Shown here: one piece after another, positions 1 to 10,016 of the stretch
Position numbering within the stretch: the stretch's first letter is position 1
How the letters are laid out: each line of letters begins with the position of its first letter
Assembly (NCBI RefSeq): GCF_900143235.1
Contig: NZ_FRDF01000001.1
Coordinates: 62,001-126,000, forward strand
Direction: 5' to 3'
Source: Erythrobacter sanguineus
Lineage (GTDB): Bacteria; Pseudomonadota; Alphaproteobacteria; Sphingomonadales; Sphingomonadaceae
Length of the DNA stretch: 64,000 nt
Program-made: the position numbers and the translations under genes
Notes under the pieces: model-generated
Told to the model about the DNA's origin: nothing
Database searches by the model: none
Seen by the model: the letters and a program-made list of their open reading frames with translations, nothing else

Positions 1-363
1 TGGCGTGGTGATCGCGACCACATGTTCCTCGATTTTCGAATGGGCTTTGAGCTTGAAGCCAAGCGCGCGCTGCTGCGGGGCGCCGGGTTCTGGCTCGACG
101 TCGCCGAATACCTTGATCAGCCCCTTGCCGATCAGGTCCTGCCCCGCGATCCCGAGATCATCGAGCGCCCGCTGCGAAAGAAAAGTCAGGCGTCCTTCGC
201 TGTCGGTCGCCCAGAACATGCCGATGCCGAGTTCCTCGACATCGCTGAGCACCGTGGTGCGGCCCGGCAGAACCGGCGGTTGGTCGACAGACGACGCATT
301 GGCGCTGGTCGGGCGCGACGTCGAGGCCTTTTGCTTGACAGATTTAAGAAAGCCCAATGGCAT
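1..363 (-). CDS. PAS-domain protein, N-terminal part (runs off the window)
   Basis: Minus-strand frame of 121 codons, open from the ATG at 363 to the window edge, so the C-terminus is missing. After about 45 Ser/Pro/Thr-rich residues comes a PAS-like core reading GIGMFWATDSEGRLTFLSQR, with a further segment DDLGIAGQDLIGKG typical of PAS sensor modules. The PAS core and its position after a short disordered leader suggest a sensory or signalling protein; the output domain (histidine kinase, GGDEF or EAL) is outside the window and cannot be named. It is transcribed divergently from the propionyl-CoA synthase gene. Confidence is good that it is coding, moderate for the PAS label. Confidence 0.7.
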   Translation of the reverse strand, partial: MPLGFLKSVKQKASTSRPTSANASSVDQPPVLPGRTTVLSDVEELGIGMFWATDSEGRLTFLSQRALDDLGIAGQDLIGKGLIKVFGDVEPEPGAPQQRALGFKLKAHSKIEEHVVAITTP

Positions 364-683
364 AGTTTGTCCTTGCCTGCGCATCCCGCCGCCGAACCCG
401 CACCGCGCAGGTTCTTCCGCCCGGTCTTTCGGCCAGCCGCCGTTGTGTTGAGCCAGCCTTAACCAAGGGCGATTGAAAAAACGTTACGGCCCGAACCGCC
501 CGCGCCCTGAGGCGGTCAGAGGCAAGGAATCGCGGAACATCTTGTGTGGTTCGTCGTTAAGGCGTCATGTTGCTTGGCGGCACATTATTGCGGTCGAGCC
601 ACTTTTGACGTAATTTATCTGCATTGCCGCAGCGCGCAGGGGGATCAGCGACAGCGGCTTGCTGACATCTGGGGGAAAGAATT
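364..683. other. Divergent intergenic region upstream of pcs
   Basis: About 320 bases separate the PAS protein start from the propionyl-CoA synthase start. No convincing reading frame is present. It must hold the promoters of both divergent genes. A TTGACG hexamer at 604-609 could be a -35 element but no good -10 follows at the right distance. A strong Shine-Dalgarno stretch (GGGGGAAAG, 671-679) precedes the pcs ATG. I see no recognisable operator. Confidence 0.5.
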
Positions 684-3600
684 ATGCCTGAAGCCGGTGC
701 GGCCACTGCCGCGGCTGATGCTGCGGTCAATTCCGTGCGCAGCCGCGCCGAATGGGACGCCATGCGCGCCGCCGCGCTTGCCGATCCGGGCGCGTTTCAC
801 GGCGATATTGCCGCTCGCAACATGCACTGGTTCGTTGCCGATATTGGTGGGGCAGGTGCATGGCTGGCCAAGCGGGCGGACGGACGCTTGCACGGCTGGG
901 ATGCTGCCACCGCCTTGCCGGTCAGCCCCGATCTGCCAGATGATTTCGCCCCCTGGCACACGGGTTTCGATGGTTCGCAGCCGCCGCACTGGCGCTGGTT
1001 CGTGGGCGGGCGCACCAATGCCGCCTTTTCCGAACTCGATCGCCATGTGCTGTCCGGACACGGCGATGAAGCCGCGCTGATCTTCGAGGGCGATCGCTGG
1101 GACATGTCGGCCAATGGCGGCAAGGGCGCGCCGATCGATTGCTACACTGTCAGCCGCAAGCAATTGCTGCTGGAAGTCGCGAAATGCGCGGTCGCCTTGC
1201 AGGCGCTGGGCCTGAAGCCGGGCGACCGCATGGCGCTCAACATGCCCAATATCGTGCCGCAGATCTACTGGACCGAAGCGGCCAAGCGGATGGGTGTCGT
1301 CTATACCGCCGTGTTCGGTGGCTTTTCCGACAAGACCTTGTCCGATCGCATTGCCGATACTGGCGCGCGGGTGATCGTCACCTCCGATGGCAGCTACCGC
1401 AACGCGCAGGTCGCCGGGTTCAAGAACGCCTATACCGACCCGGCGCTCGACAATTTTGTGCCAGTTACCACGGCGCTCGATATCCTGTCTGGCCTTGACC
1501 TGGGCCTGCCCGATGCTGACAGCGCCACAATCGTCGATACCGTGCGAGAGGCGCTCAGCGGCGAGATCACGGTTGACCGTTCGGACGTGATGCGCGGGGT
1601 CGGCCGCGCGCTGATCAATCTCGGGGCCGAGGGGCGTATTACCAGCGCCGATGCCGCGCGGGTCAGAATCGCGATTGCATCAAGCCTTGTCACCCTGCCG
1701 CCGCGCGTCGAAGCGGTGATTGTGGTGCGCCATACCGCGCAGCCGGACGTGATCTGGCGCGAGGAACGCGACCGCTGGAGCCACGAGTTGACCGATGCGG
1801 CGCTGGCGACGGTGCTGGAAAAGGCACGCGCGGCGGGCTTTGACGTCGAAACGCAGGCCGACCTGCTGACGCTCCCCGACAGCGATTTTGTCCGCGCGAT
1901 CTGGGCCTCGTCAAAGCCGATGCCGGTCGATGCCGATTACCCGATGTTCTTCATCTACACCTCGGGTTCGACCGGAAAACCCAAGGGCATCGTCCATTCG
2001 CACGGTTATGCCGCGGGCGTGGCCGAGACCATGAAGGTCAGCTTTGATGCGCAGCCCGGCGATACGCTGTTCGTGGTCGCCGATCCGGGCTGGATCACCG
2101 GGCAAAGCTACCTCATCTGCGCCCCGCTGATGACGCGGGTGACGAGCCTTGTCTCCGAAGCCTCGCCAGTGTTCCCGCATGCGGGACGCTTTGCGTCGAT
2201 GATCGAGCGGCACAATGTCACGATTTTCAAGGCCGGGGTCACCTTCCTCAAATCGGTCATGTCCGATCCGGACAATCTCGCCGATCTGCAGCGCTATGAC
2301 ATGGGGTGCCTGAAGGTCGCGACCTTCTGCGCCGAGCCGGTCAGCCCAAGCGTCCAAGCCTTCGGGATGGAACACGTCACCCCGCGCTATATCAATTCCT
2401 ACTGGGCGACCGAACATGGCGGCATCGCGTGGACGCATTTCTACGCGAATGATGATTTCCCGCTGCGGCCCGATGCCCATTCCTATCCGCTGCCGTGGAT
2501 CATGGGGGATGTGTGGGTTGAAGATGCCGATGCCGATGCTGGTGACGGGGCGCCCGGCGACGTGCCGTTTGCGCGCGGCGATGCCGGGGGCGTGCCGTGG
2601 CGGCGGGCTGCGATGGGCGAGAAAGGCGAAATCGTCATTGCCGCGCCTTACCCCTATCTCGCGCGCACGATCTGGGGCGATATCGAAGGTTTCAGGGTTT
2701 CCGATGGCCGGGTCGATCCCGCATGGCGCGGCGATGCGGCGCGGTGGGAGGATGGCTACTGGAAGCGCTGGAAGGGCGCATGGGCCTATACTCAGGGCGA
2801 TTTCGCGATTGCGCATGATGATGGTTCCTTCTCGCTCCACGGGCGTTCGGATGACGTCATCAATGTTTCGGGCCACCGGATGGGCACCGAGGAGATCGAA
2901 GGCGCGGTGCTGCGCGACAAGGCATTGGCGCCCGATAGCCCGGTCGGCAATGTGCTGGTGGTGGGCGCACCCCACCGCGAGAAGGGTCTGACCCCGCTCG
3001 CTTTCGTTGTCCCTTCGCCCGGGCGCAAGCTGACGATCGAGGACAAGCGCCGATTGTTTGATCTGGTGCGGACAGAGAAAGGCGCGGTCGCGGTGCCTGC
3101 GGACTTTATCGAAGTCTCAGCTTTCCCCGAAACCCGCAGCGGCAAATATATGCGCCGGATGGTGCGCGCGCTGGTGGTGGGGGAAGATGTCGGCGACGTC
3201 ACAACCCTGCGCAATCCCGAAGCGCTCGACGAACTTCGCAGCGTGATCACCGACTGGCAGCGCAAGCAGCGCCTGTCGGACGAACAGGCCCTGTTCGACC
3301 GGCACCGCTATTTCCTGGTGCAATACAACAATGTCGCGCCGGGCAAGCAGGTGGCGACCGTCACCGTCACCAATCCGCCGGTCAATGCGCTCAACGAACG
3401 CGCGATTGACGAGCTGGTGCTGGTCACGGATTACCTCGCGCGTGACGATAATGTCGTGGCGGTGGTGTTTACCGGGCAAGGCACTTCGTCTTTCGTCGCG
3501 GGCGCGGATATCCGGCAGATGCTGGAGGAAATCCACTCGGTCGAAGAAGCGATGGTGCTGCCGAACAACGCGCACCTCGCCTTCCGCACGATCGAGAGCA

Positions 3601-6203
3601 TGGGCAAGCCCTGCATCGCGGCGGTGCAGGGTGTCGCGCTGGGCGGGGGCATGGAATTCGCGCTCGCCTGTCATTACCGCATTGCCGAGCCGGTGGCGCG
3701 GTTCGGCCAGCCGGAAATCCGCCTGCGCCTGCTCCCTGGCTATGGCGGCACGCAGCGCCTGCCGCGCCTGCTCGCCGACCGGCGCGGGTCCGAAGGCGTG
3801 CGCGACGCGCTCGACCTGATCCTCGGCGGGCGCAGCATCGATGCGGAAGCGGCCGAAGCTGTCGGGGTGGTCGACGCGCTGGTGGAGGGCGCGCATGATG
3901 CCCTTTCGGCAGCCCACGCGGCCGTGCGTGACTATGTGAAGCATGGAGCGGAAAGCGCGCTCGGCAAGGCCTTTGCTGAACGGCAGGCTGCCGCGACCCG
4001 CTGGGAAACGGCGGCTGACATCAATCTCGACAGCGTGCTGGAAGATGATTTCCTCCAGCGCATCCTGCGCCAGCTCGACTGGGCCGGGCGCGGGCAGGCG
4101 GGCGCGCGGGCGCTGGAAGCGGTGCGCGCAGGCCTTGAACAGGGCATCACCGCAGGCCTTGCGCGCGAGGCCCGGCTGTTCGCGGAAGCCATTGTCGATC
4201 CCGAAGGCGGCAAGACCGGCATCAAGCAGTTCATCGACAAGGTTGCGCCCCCGCTTCCCGTGCGGCGCGACGGCGTGTGGATCGATGCTGAACATGAAAT
4301 GCGCAGCGCAACGCTGGAAGCAGCAGGCGATCTGCTGCCGGTGGGCGCGCCGTTCTATCCCGGTGTGACCCCGATCCCGCGCCACCAATACGCCTTCGGC
4401 ATCGCCCGCGATCCCGATACCGGCCAGCCGCGCTTCGGCCCGCCTGCGACCCATGAAAAGGAACTGATCGTCAAGGTGCCCGAGCCTGCGCCCAACGAAG
4501 CGCTGCTTTACATGCTGACGAGCGAGGTCAACTTCAACGATATCTGGGCGCTGACCGGCATTCCGGTTTCGCCCTTCGACAGCCATGAAGAAGACGTGCA
4601 GATCACGGGTTCCGGCGGCATCGCGCTGGTCGCGGCGCTCGGGTCTGAGACGCGGGCGCAAGGCCGCATCAAGGTTGGCGATCTGGTGACGGTCTATTCG
4701 GGCACCAATGATCTGCTCAGCCCGCTGGTCGGCAATGATCCGATGTATGCCGATTTCTCCATTCAGGGCTATGAGACCGAGACGGGCAGCCACGCGCAGT
4801 TCCTCGCGGTGCAAGCGCCGCAGATGCACAAACTGCCGCCCGATCTGACGCTGGAGCAGGCGGGGAGCTATGTCCTGAACTTGGGCACGATTGCGCGCTG
4901 CCTGTTCACCACGCTGGAAATTGCGCCGGGCCGGACGCTGTTCGTCGAAGGCGCGGCAACGGGGACGGGGCTGGATGCGCTGCGATCATCGGTGCGGACG
5001 GGCTTGCAGGTGACGGGGCTGGTGTCTTCGGAAGAGCGCGCCACTTTCATCACTGACGTGCAGGGCGCGGTCGGGGCGATCAACCGCAAGGATACAGCGC
5101 TGGCCGATCTCTATTCGGTGGTGCCCGAGGACAAGGCCGAGGCGCAAAGCTGGGAAGCCGCTGGTGCGCCTTTGGTGGAGCAATACAAGGCGCTGAACGG
5201 CGGCAAGCTCGCCGATTATGTCGTCAGCCACGCGGGCGAGACGGCGTTCCCGCGCTCGTTCCAATTGCTGGCAGAGGGCGGCACGCTCGCCTTCTACGGC
5301 GCATCATCGGGCTACCATTTCAGCTTCATGGGCAAGCCGGGCAAGGCCACGCCTGAGGAAATGCTGCGCCGGGCCGCGCTGCGCGGCGGTGAGGCGGTGC
5401 TGATCTACTACGGGCCGGGCAGCAAGGAATTGCTCGACGAAACCGGCCTTGAGATGATCGAAGCGGCGCGGCGGTTCAATGCGCGCTCTGTCATCGCCAC
5501 CACTACCGATGGCCAGCGCGAATTCCTGCAATCGCTGGGGCTGGAGGACGCCATCGAGGGCATCGTCAGCCTTGAAGCGATCCGGCGGCGCGAAGGGGCC
5601 AATTTCTACTGGCCCGACACCATGCCGCGCCTGCCCGATGCCAAGGCCGACATCGAGGTCTTCAAGGCTGCGGTGCGCGATTATCAGGACCGGGTGATGA
5701 AGCCCTTCGGTTCAGCGGTCGGCAAGATTTTGCGATCAGCCGATAATCCGCGCGGCAACCCCGATCTGGTGTTCGAACGCGCACGCCAGGATACGCTCGG
5801 CATCTCGACTTCGTTGGTCAAGCCCTTCACGGGCCGCGTGATCTTTGCCGAAGACCTGACCGGCTGCCGGTTTACCTTCTACGCCCCGCAGGTGTGGACG
5901 CGGCAACGCAAGATCCTGATGCCGACCGCCAGCATCCTCGGCACGCACCTGTGCAATGCCTTTGAAGTGGCGCGGATGAACGACATGATCGCCGCCGGCC
6001 TGCTCGAAGTGACCGAGCCGGAAGTGGTGGCGTGGGACGGCCTCCCCGAAGCGCATCAGGCGATGTGGGAAAACCGGCACACCGGATCGACCTATGTTGT
6101 CAATCACGCGCTGCCCGAAATGGGCCTCAGAAGCCGCGACGCGCTGCTTGAGGCATGGGCTGCCGTGGCGGCGGCGACCAGCGCCGGGGAACCGGACGGC
6201 TGA
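684..6203 (+). CDS. pcs: Propionyl-CoA synthase (trifunctional: CoA ligase, enoyl-CoA hydratase, enoyl-CoA reductase)
   Basis: A 1839-residue fusion that converts 3-hydroxypropionate to propionyl-CoA: ligation to 3-hydroxypropionyl-CoA with ATP, dehydration to acrylyl-CoA, NADPH reduction to propionyl-CoA. Domains in order: an acyl-CoA synthetase (AMP loop YTSGSTGKPKG at 425-435; C-terminal SGKYMRR with the expected adenylation lysine K821); a crotonase domain (about 900-1150) with the paired glutamates E991 (GGGMEFA) and E1011 (FGQPEIR), spaced as in classical hydratases; and a C-terminal medium-chain reductase (about 1270-1839) with a Rossmann loop near 1423-1430. Length and order match the Chloroflexus and Erythrobacter NAP1 enzymes (about 1820 aa). 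The ATG at 684 has a strong Shine-Dalgarno. Malonyl-CoA reductase follows 104 bases downstream on the same strand, which supplies its substrate and strongly supports the call over a generic acetyl-CoA synthetase fusion. Confidence 0.95.
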   Translation: MPEAGAATAAADAAVNSVRSRAEWDAMRAAALADPGAFHGDIAARNMHWFVADIGGAGAWLAKRADGRLHGWDAATALPVSPDLPDDFAPWHTGFDGSQPPHWRWFVGGRTNAAFSELDRHVLSGHGDEAALIFEGDRWDMSANGGKGAPIDCYTVSRKQLLLEVAKCAVALQALGLKPGDRMALNMPNIVPQIYWTEAAKRMGVVYTAVFGGFSDKTLSDRIADTGARVIVTSDGSYRNAQVAGFKNAYTDPALDNFVPVTTALDILSGLDLGLPDADSATIVDTVREALSGEITVDRSDVMRGVGRALINLGAEGRITSADAARVRIAIASSLVTLPPRVEAVIVVRHTAQPDVIWREERDRWSHELTDAALATVLEKARAAGFDVETQADLLTLPDSDFVRAIWASSKPMPVDADYPMFFIYTSGSTGKPKGIVHSHGYAAGVAETMKVSFDAQPGDTLFVVADPGWITGQSYLICAPLMTRVTSLVSEASPVFPHAGRFASMIERHNVTIFKAGVTFLKSVMSDPDNLADLQRYDMGCLKVATFCAEPVSPSVQAFGMEHVTPRYINSYWATEHGGIAWTHFYANDDFPLRPDAHSYPLPWIMGDVWVEDADADAGDGAPGDVPFARGDAGGVPWRRAAMGEKGEIVIAAPYPYLARTIWGDIEGFRVSDGRVDPAWRGDAARWEDGYWKRWKGAWAYTQGDFAIAHDDGSFSLHGRSDDVINVSGHRMGTEEIEGAVLRDKALAPDSPVGNVLVVGAPHREKGLTPLAFVVPSPGRKLTIEDKRRLFDLVRTEKGAVAVPADFIEVSAFPETRSGKYMRRMVRALVVGEDVGDVTTLRNPEALDELRSVITDWQRKQRLSDEQALFDRHRYFLVQYNNVAPGKQVATVTVTNPPVNALNERAIDELVLVTDYLARDDNVVAVVFTGQGTSSFVAGADIRQMLEEIHSVEEAMVLPNNAHLAFRTIESMGKPCIAAVQGVALGGGMEFALACHYRIAEPVARFGQPEIRLRLLPGYGGTQRLPRLLADRRGSEGVRDALDLILGGRSIDAEAAEAVGVVDALVEGAHDALSAAHAAVRDYVKHGAESALGKAFAERQAAATRWETAADINLDSVLEDDFLQRILRQLDWAGRGQAGARALEAVRAGLEQGITAGLAREARLFAEAIVDPEGGKTGIKQFIDKVAPPLPVRRDGVWIDAEHEMRSATLEAAGDLLPVGAPFYPGVTPIPRHQYAFGIARDPDTGQPRFGPPATHEKELIVKVPEPAPNEALLYMLTSEVNFNDIWALTGIPVSPFDSHEEDVQITGSGGIALVAALGSETRAQGRIKVGDLVTVYSGTNDLLSPLVGNDPMYADFSIQGYETETGSHAQFLAVQAPQMHKLPPDLTLEQAGSYVLNLGTIARCLFTTLEIAPGRTLFVEGAATGTGLDALRSSVRTGLQVTGLVSSEERATFITDVQGAVGAINRKDTALADLYSVVPEDKAEAQSWEAAGAPLVEQYKALNGGKLADYVVSHAGETAFPRSFQLLAEGGTLAFYGASSGYHFSFMGKPGKATPEEMLRRAALRGGEAVLIYYGPGSKELLDETGLEMIEAARRFNARSVIATTTDGQREFLQSLGLEDAIEGIVSLEAIRRREGANFYWPDTMPRLPDAKADIEVFKAAVRDYQDRVMKPFGSAVGKILRSADNPRGNPDLVFERARQDTLGISTSLVKPFTGRVIFAEDLTGCRFTFYAPQVWTRQRKILMPTASILGTHLCNAFEVARMNDMIAAGLLEVTEPEVVAWDGLPEAHQAMWENRHTGSTYVVNHALPEMGLRSRDALLEAWAAVAAATSAGEPDG

Positions 6204-6284
6204 TTCCTGCGTTGCGCTTTTTGAAACGTTCCTAGCTCTCCTCCCCAGGGTTTGAACGAACCGGCAAGTCACAAGTGCTTGCAT

Positions 6285-6290
6285 TATAAT
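6285..6290 (+). promoter_or_regulatory. Possible -10 box ahead of mcr
   Basis: A perfect TATAAT sits 17 bases before the mcr ATG, in a locally AT-rich patch within the 104-base pcs-mcr gap. No good -35 hexamer is seen 16-18 bases upstream. If it is used, the transcript would start near the Shine-Dalgarno (GAGGAG, about 6297-6302), leaving an almost leaderless message. A separate mcr promoter is therefore possible but unproven. Confidence 0.3.
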
Positions 6291-6307
6291 TTTGTGAGGA
6301 GAGTGCT

Positions 6308-9300
6308 ATGGCCCCGTCGAAGCCGAAGTCTAAAGCTGTGCCTGCTGAAATCACCATGGGCCGCCTTGCTGGCAAGATCGCCCTCGTCACCGGGGCGGCG
6401 GGCAATCTCGGCGGGCATATCACCGCCCATTACCTTGCAGAAGGCGCAACCGTGGTGATGACAGGCCGCACGCCTGATCGCACGCAGGCCGCCGCCGATG
6501 CGCTGATCAAGGCGACCGGGGTAGACCCCGCCCGGATCGCGACCGTGGCGCTTGATGGCGGAGACATCGCCTCTGTCCGGGCTGCCATCGCCGAAGTGGT
6601 CGCCAAATTCGGGCGGATCGACATTCTGGTGAACAACGCCGGGAGCGCCGGGCCGAAGCAGCCGATCGAACAATTGCCGCTTTCGTCAGAAGAACTCGCC
6701 GCGCTTCAGAAAAAGGGCGCGACCGACAGCGAGACTGTCGGCGATGCGCTGCGCAACATCTTTGGCGTGGCATGGAACGTCGCCCGCATTGTGGCCCCGC
6801 ATATCCCTGAAGGCGGGTCGATCATCAATGTTTCGACCATTTTCAGCCGCACGCCCTATTACGCCCGCGCCGCCTATGTCGTGCCCAAGGCGGCGATGAA
6901 TGGGTGGAGCCGCGAATTGTCGCTGGAACTCGGGCCGAAGGGCATCAGGGTCAACCTCGTCTATCCCGGCCCGATTGAAAGCGAGCGTATCCGCACCGTC
7001 TTTGCCACGATGGACAAGGCCCGCGGCGATGAAGCGGGCACCACCGCCACGCAATTCTTCGACATGATGAGCCTGGAACGCGCCACCGGCGGCAACGCCA
7101 AGGCCAAGACCTTCCCCACCCCGACCGACATTGCCACCACCTGCGTGTTCCTCGGCAGTGACGAGAGTGCGGCTTACAACGGCCACGATTTCGAAGTCAC
7201 CCACGGCATGACCGTGCGCAAGGAAGAGCGCGCGACCTATCTCGCACGCCCGACCATGCGTTCGATGGACGGCACCGGCCTCGCCGTGCTGATTGCGGCG
7301 GGCGACAATTTTGAAGAAGCGCTCGAAATCGCGCAGGTGCAGCTCGCCTGCGGGGCGGCCGTGGTGCTCGGCCTGCCGCGTGCAGCCGATGTTGCCATCG
7401 CCGAAAAGCGCTGCAAGGCGATGGGGGTGGAAGGGGATCTGTCGATCATCCGCTTCAACCGCAAAGATGCTGCCGCGATGGAAGCGGCGCTGGAGGATTA
7501 CACCAAGGGCGGCACGCCGATCAGCGGCGCGCTGTTCATGCCGATGCTGAGCGCAGGCGAATTGAATGGCGCCCTGATTGCGGCAGATGACAGCGTGATC
7601 GAGGCGCTGATGGATGCCGAACTGGCGGGCAACATGGCGCTCGCACGGACGATGAGCCGTTACTGGAAACGCCATGACAACCTGCTGCAGGAGCCGCGCT
7701 TCGTGTTCGTCAGCCATGCCAGCGACGGGAAGGGCGACGTTTACGCCCACATCCTGCGCGCAGCGACTGAACAGCTGATCCGCATTTGGCGCGACGAATC
7801 CGCGATCGACACCGCCCATGGTCGCCGCCGACAGGCTGAATGGGGCAACCAGATCGTGCGTTTCACCAACACCGAGGCCGAGAATATCCGCTTCACCGCC
7901 GGCCACGCTGCGCGCATTCTGCTCAAGGAAAGCAAGCTGGCGGAAATCACGCTCTACGTTCCGTCGAACATTGGTGAGGCGACCGGCGCGCGCAAAGCCA
8001 TGCCCGGCTTCAGCGAGAACATCACCGGGCTGCATCTTGGCAAGGTGGCGCTGATCACTGGCGGATCTGCGGGCATCGGCGGGCAGGTTGCACGGCTGCT
8101 GGCGCTGGCAGGCGGCAAGGTGATGATGGTTGCGCGGCGCGAAAGCGAGCTGGCGGTCGCGCGTGCGCGGATCGTTAGCGAGCTGGAGGATATCGGCTTT
8201 GCTGGCGTCGAACGCCGGGTCCAGACGCTCGCCAATGTCGATGTCAGCAACTTCGACAGTCTCAAGGGCGCGGTTGACGCGACCTTGAAGGCCTTCGGGC
8301 GGATCGATTACCTGATCAACAATGCAGGCGTCGCGGGCGCGGAGGACATGGTGGTCGATATGGGGGTCGACGCCTGGAACTACACGCTCGATGCAAATCT
8401 GGTGTCGAACTACTTCCTGATGCACCACGTCGCGCCGCTGATGAAGGCGCAAGGATCGGGCTATATCCTCAACGTCTCGTCCTATTTCGGCGGCGAGAAA
8501 TACCTCGCGGTCGCCTATCCCAATCGCGCCGATTATGCGGTGTCGAAGGCGGGGCAACGCGCGATGGTGGAAAGCATGGCGCGCTATCTCGGTCCGGAAG
8601 TGCAGTTCAACGCGATTGCGCCGGGGCCGGTCGATGGGGACCGCCTGTCGGGCACCGGCGGCAAGCCCGGATTGTTCGAACGGCGCGGCAAGCTGATCCT
8701 TGAAAACAAGCGGCTGAACGCCGTCCATGCTGCCGCGATCCGGGCGATCCGGCGCGGGGTGCGGGTCGAAGCGGTGCTGGCGCGGCTGGCGCGCAATGAC
8801 ACAGTCAAAATGAGCCACGACACCAATAACCCGCGCGAATTGCGCGAATTGGCGCTGGCCTGTGCGCGCGAAGGCGATGGTGAGTGCAGCTGGGATCAGT
8901 ATCTGCTCACCCCCACGATTGCCGCTGCGTTGGTGTCACGCCTGCGGCAGGCCGGGCTGTTCCTCGACGCGCCCGAATGGGCTGATCGTCCCGCCACGCC
9001 GGAAAGCGATGCCGACTGGCTGCTGCGCGTCCCGCCCGAAAGCGCGCCTTTCCTGCCCGCCGACAAGATCGCGGTTGAAGCCAAAAAGGTCGGCACCGGC
9101 GTGCTGTCCAAGCTTTATCTCGGCAAGATGCCGACCGAGCATGACGTGGCGCAGGCGACGGTGTTCTTCCTCGCCGACCGCGCCGTCAGCGGCGAAACCT
9201 TCATGCCATCTGGCGGGCTGTCGGTGGAACGTTCGACCACCGAACGCGAATTGTTCGGTTCACCCAAGCAGGAGCGGCTCGACCAGATGCGCGGCAAGAC

Positions 9301-10003
9301 GGTGTGGATCATTGGCGAGCACCTCGCCGATTACCTCGCCGAAACCGCGCGGGCCTTCATCGAGGATTGCCATGCCGCCCGCGTGGTGCTGGTGACCCGC
9401 TCGTCTGAAGGCTTTGATGCGATCAAGGCGCAGCTCGAAGGGGAAACCGCCGATGCGCTGACTTCGCTGGTCGCGGGCACTGATATCGAGGCGGCGATGG
9501 ATGAGGCGCTGGTGAAGTGGGGGCGGCCGACAACCATTCTTTCGACCCCTTTCACCGCATTGCCGGGCAAGCTGTTCGAAACGGACGATCCGCTCACACC
9601 GGACGAGTTCCGCAGCGTTGTGGCCGACAACCTTACCCACCACTTCCGCGTTTCGCGCCGCGCCTCGCTGTATGATGATTGCCAGCTGGTGCTGACTTCG
9701 CCCGACGTGCCGATGGGCGATCGCAGCCCGGCCTTTGCGCTGGCGAACTTCATCAAGACCACGCTCCACGCCTTCACGGCCACATTGGCGGTGGAGAACG
9801 AGCGGCTGGTGCATGATGTGCCGGTCAACCAGATCAACCTCACGCGCCGGGTCCAATCCGAAGAACCGCGCGATCTTGACGAGCATCTGGAGGAAGTCCG
9901 CCGGTTTGCCCGTGCGGTGCTGCTGGTCGGGGCGCCGCTGCCGGACGCGGAGGATTCGCGTTACCGCGCGCGGATTTACCGCGGCATGTCGATGACGGTG
10001 TAA
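6308..10003 (+). CDS. mcr: Bifunctional malonyl-CoA reductase (two fused SDR halves)
   Basis: This 1231-residue enzyme reduces malonyl-CoA to malonate semialdehyde and on to 3-hydroxypropionate with two NADPH. It has two short-chain dehydrogenase halves. The N-terminal half has TGAAGNLGG near 27-35 and the catalytic pair Y190/K194 (YVVPK). The C-terminal half has TGGSAGIGG from T584 and Y743/K747 (YAVSK). In the Chloroflexus enzyme (1219 aa) the C-terminal half makes the semialdehyde and the N-terminal half reduces it; the lengths and motif positions here agree closely. A degenerate SDR-like stretch (about 300-550) and a C-terminal extension (about 950-1231) also fit that family. The ATG is preceded by GAGGAG. 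It lies between pcs and accA, as expected for a 3-hydroxypropionate module; confusion with fatty acid or polyketide SDRs is unlikely. Confidence 0.95.
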   Translation: MAPSKPKSKAVPAEITMGRLAGKIALVTGAAGNLGGHITAHYLAEGATVVMTGRTPDRTQAAADALIKATGVDPARIATVALDGGDIASVRAAIAEVVAKFGRIDILVNNAGSAGPKQPIEQLPLSSEELAALQKKGATDSETVGDALRNIFGVAWNVARIVAPHIPEGGSIINVSTIFSRTPYYARAAYVVPKAAMNGWSRELSLELGPKGIRVNLVYPGPIESERIRTVFATMDKARGDEAGTTATQFFDMMSLERATGGNAKAKTFPTPTDIATTCVFLGSDESAAYNGHDFEVTHGMTVRKEERATYLARPTMRSMDGTGLAVLIAAGDNFEEALEIAQVQLACGAAVVLGLPRAADVAIAEKRCKAMGVEGDLSIIRFNRKDAAAMEAALEDYTKGGTPISGALFMPMLSAGELNGALIAADDSVIEALMDAELAGNMALARTMSRYWKRHDNLLQEPRFVFVSHASDGKGDVYAHILRAATEQLIRIWRDESAIDTAHGRRRQAEWGNQIVRFTNTEAENIRFTAGHAARILLKESKLAEITLYVPSNIGEATGARKAMPGFSENITGLHLGKVALITGGSAGIGGQVARLLALAGGKVMMVARRESELAVARARIVSELEDIGFAGVERRVQTLANVDVSNFDSLKGAVDATLKAFGRIDYLINNAGVAGAEDMVVDMGVDAWNYTLDANLVSNYFLMHHVAPLMKAQGSGYILNVSSYFGGEKYLAVAYPNRADYAVSKAGQRAMVESMARYLGPEVQFNAIAPGPVDGDRLSGTGGKPGLFERRGKLILENKRLNAVHAAAIRAIRRGVRVEAVLARLARNDTVKMSHDTNNPRELRELALACAREGDGECSWDQYLLTPTIAAALVSRLRQAGLFLDAPEWADRPATPESDADWLLRVPPESAPFLPADKIAVEAKKVGTGVLSKLYLGKMPTEHDVAQATVFFLADRAVSGETFMPSGGLSVERSTTERELFGSPKQERLDQMRGKTVWIIGEHLADYLAETARAFIEDCHAARVVLVTRSSEGFDAIKAQLEGETADALTSLVAGTDIEAAMDEALVKWGRPTTILSTPFTALPGKLFETDDPLTPDEFRSVVADNLTHHFRVSRRASLYDDCQLVLTSPDVPMGDRSPAFALANFIKTTLHAFTATLAVENERLVHDVPVNQINLTRRVQSEEPRDLDEHLEEVRRFARAVLLVGAPLPDAEDSRYRARIYRGMSMTV

Positions 10004-10016
10004 GGAGCGCGCGGGG

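Noticed and set aside
2..462. Plus-strand frames over the first 460 bases
   Set aside because: They overlap the minus-strand PAS protein, whose translation gives a recognisable domain. The plus frames are Arg/Ser/Pro-rich shadows.
3117..4829. Long minus-strand frame (570 residues) inside pcs
   Set aside because: Composition (His/Arg/Asp-rich) is the mirror of GC-rich coding DNA; no domain, and the plus strand is a clear enzyme.
6686..8818. 710-residue minus-strand frame inside mcr
   Set aside because: Antisense shadow of the high-GC mcr gene; no recognisable motif.
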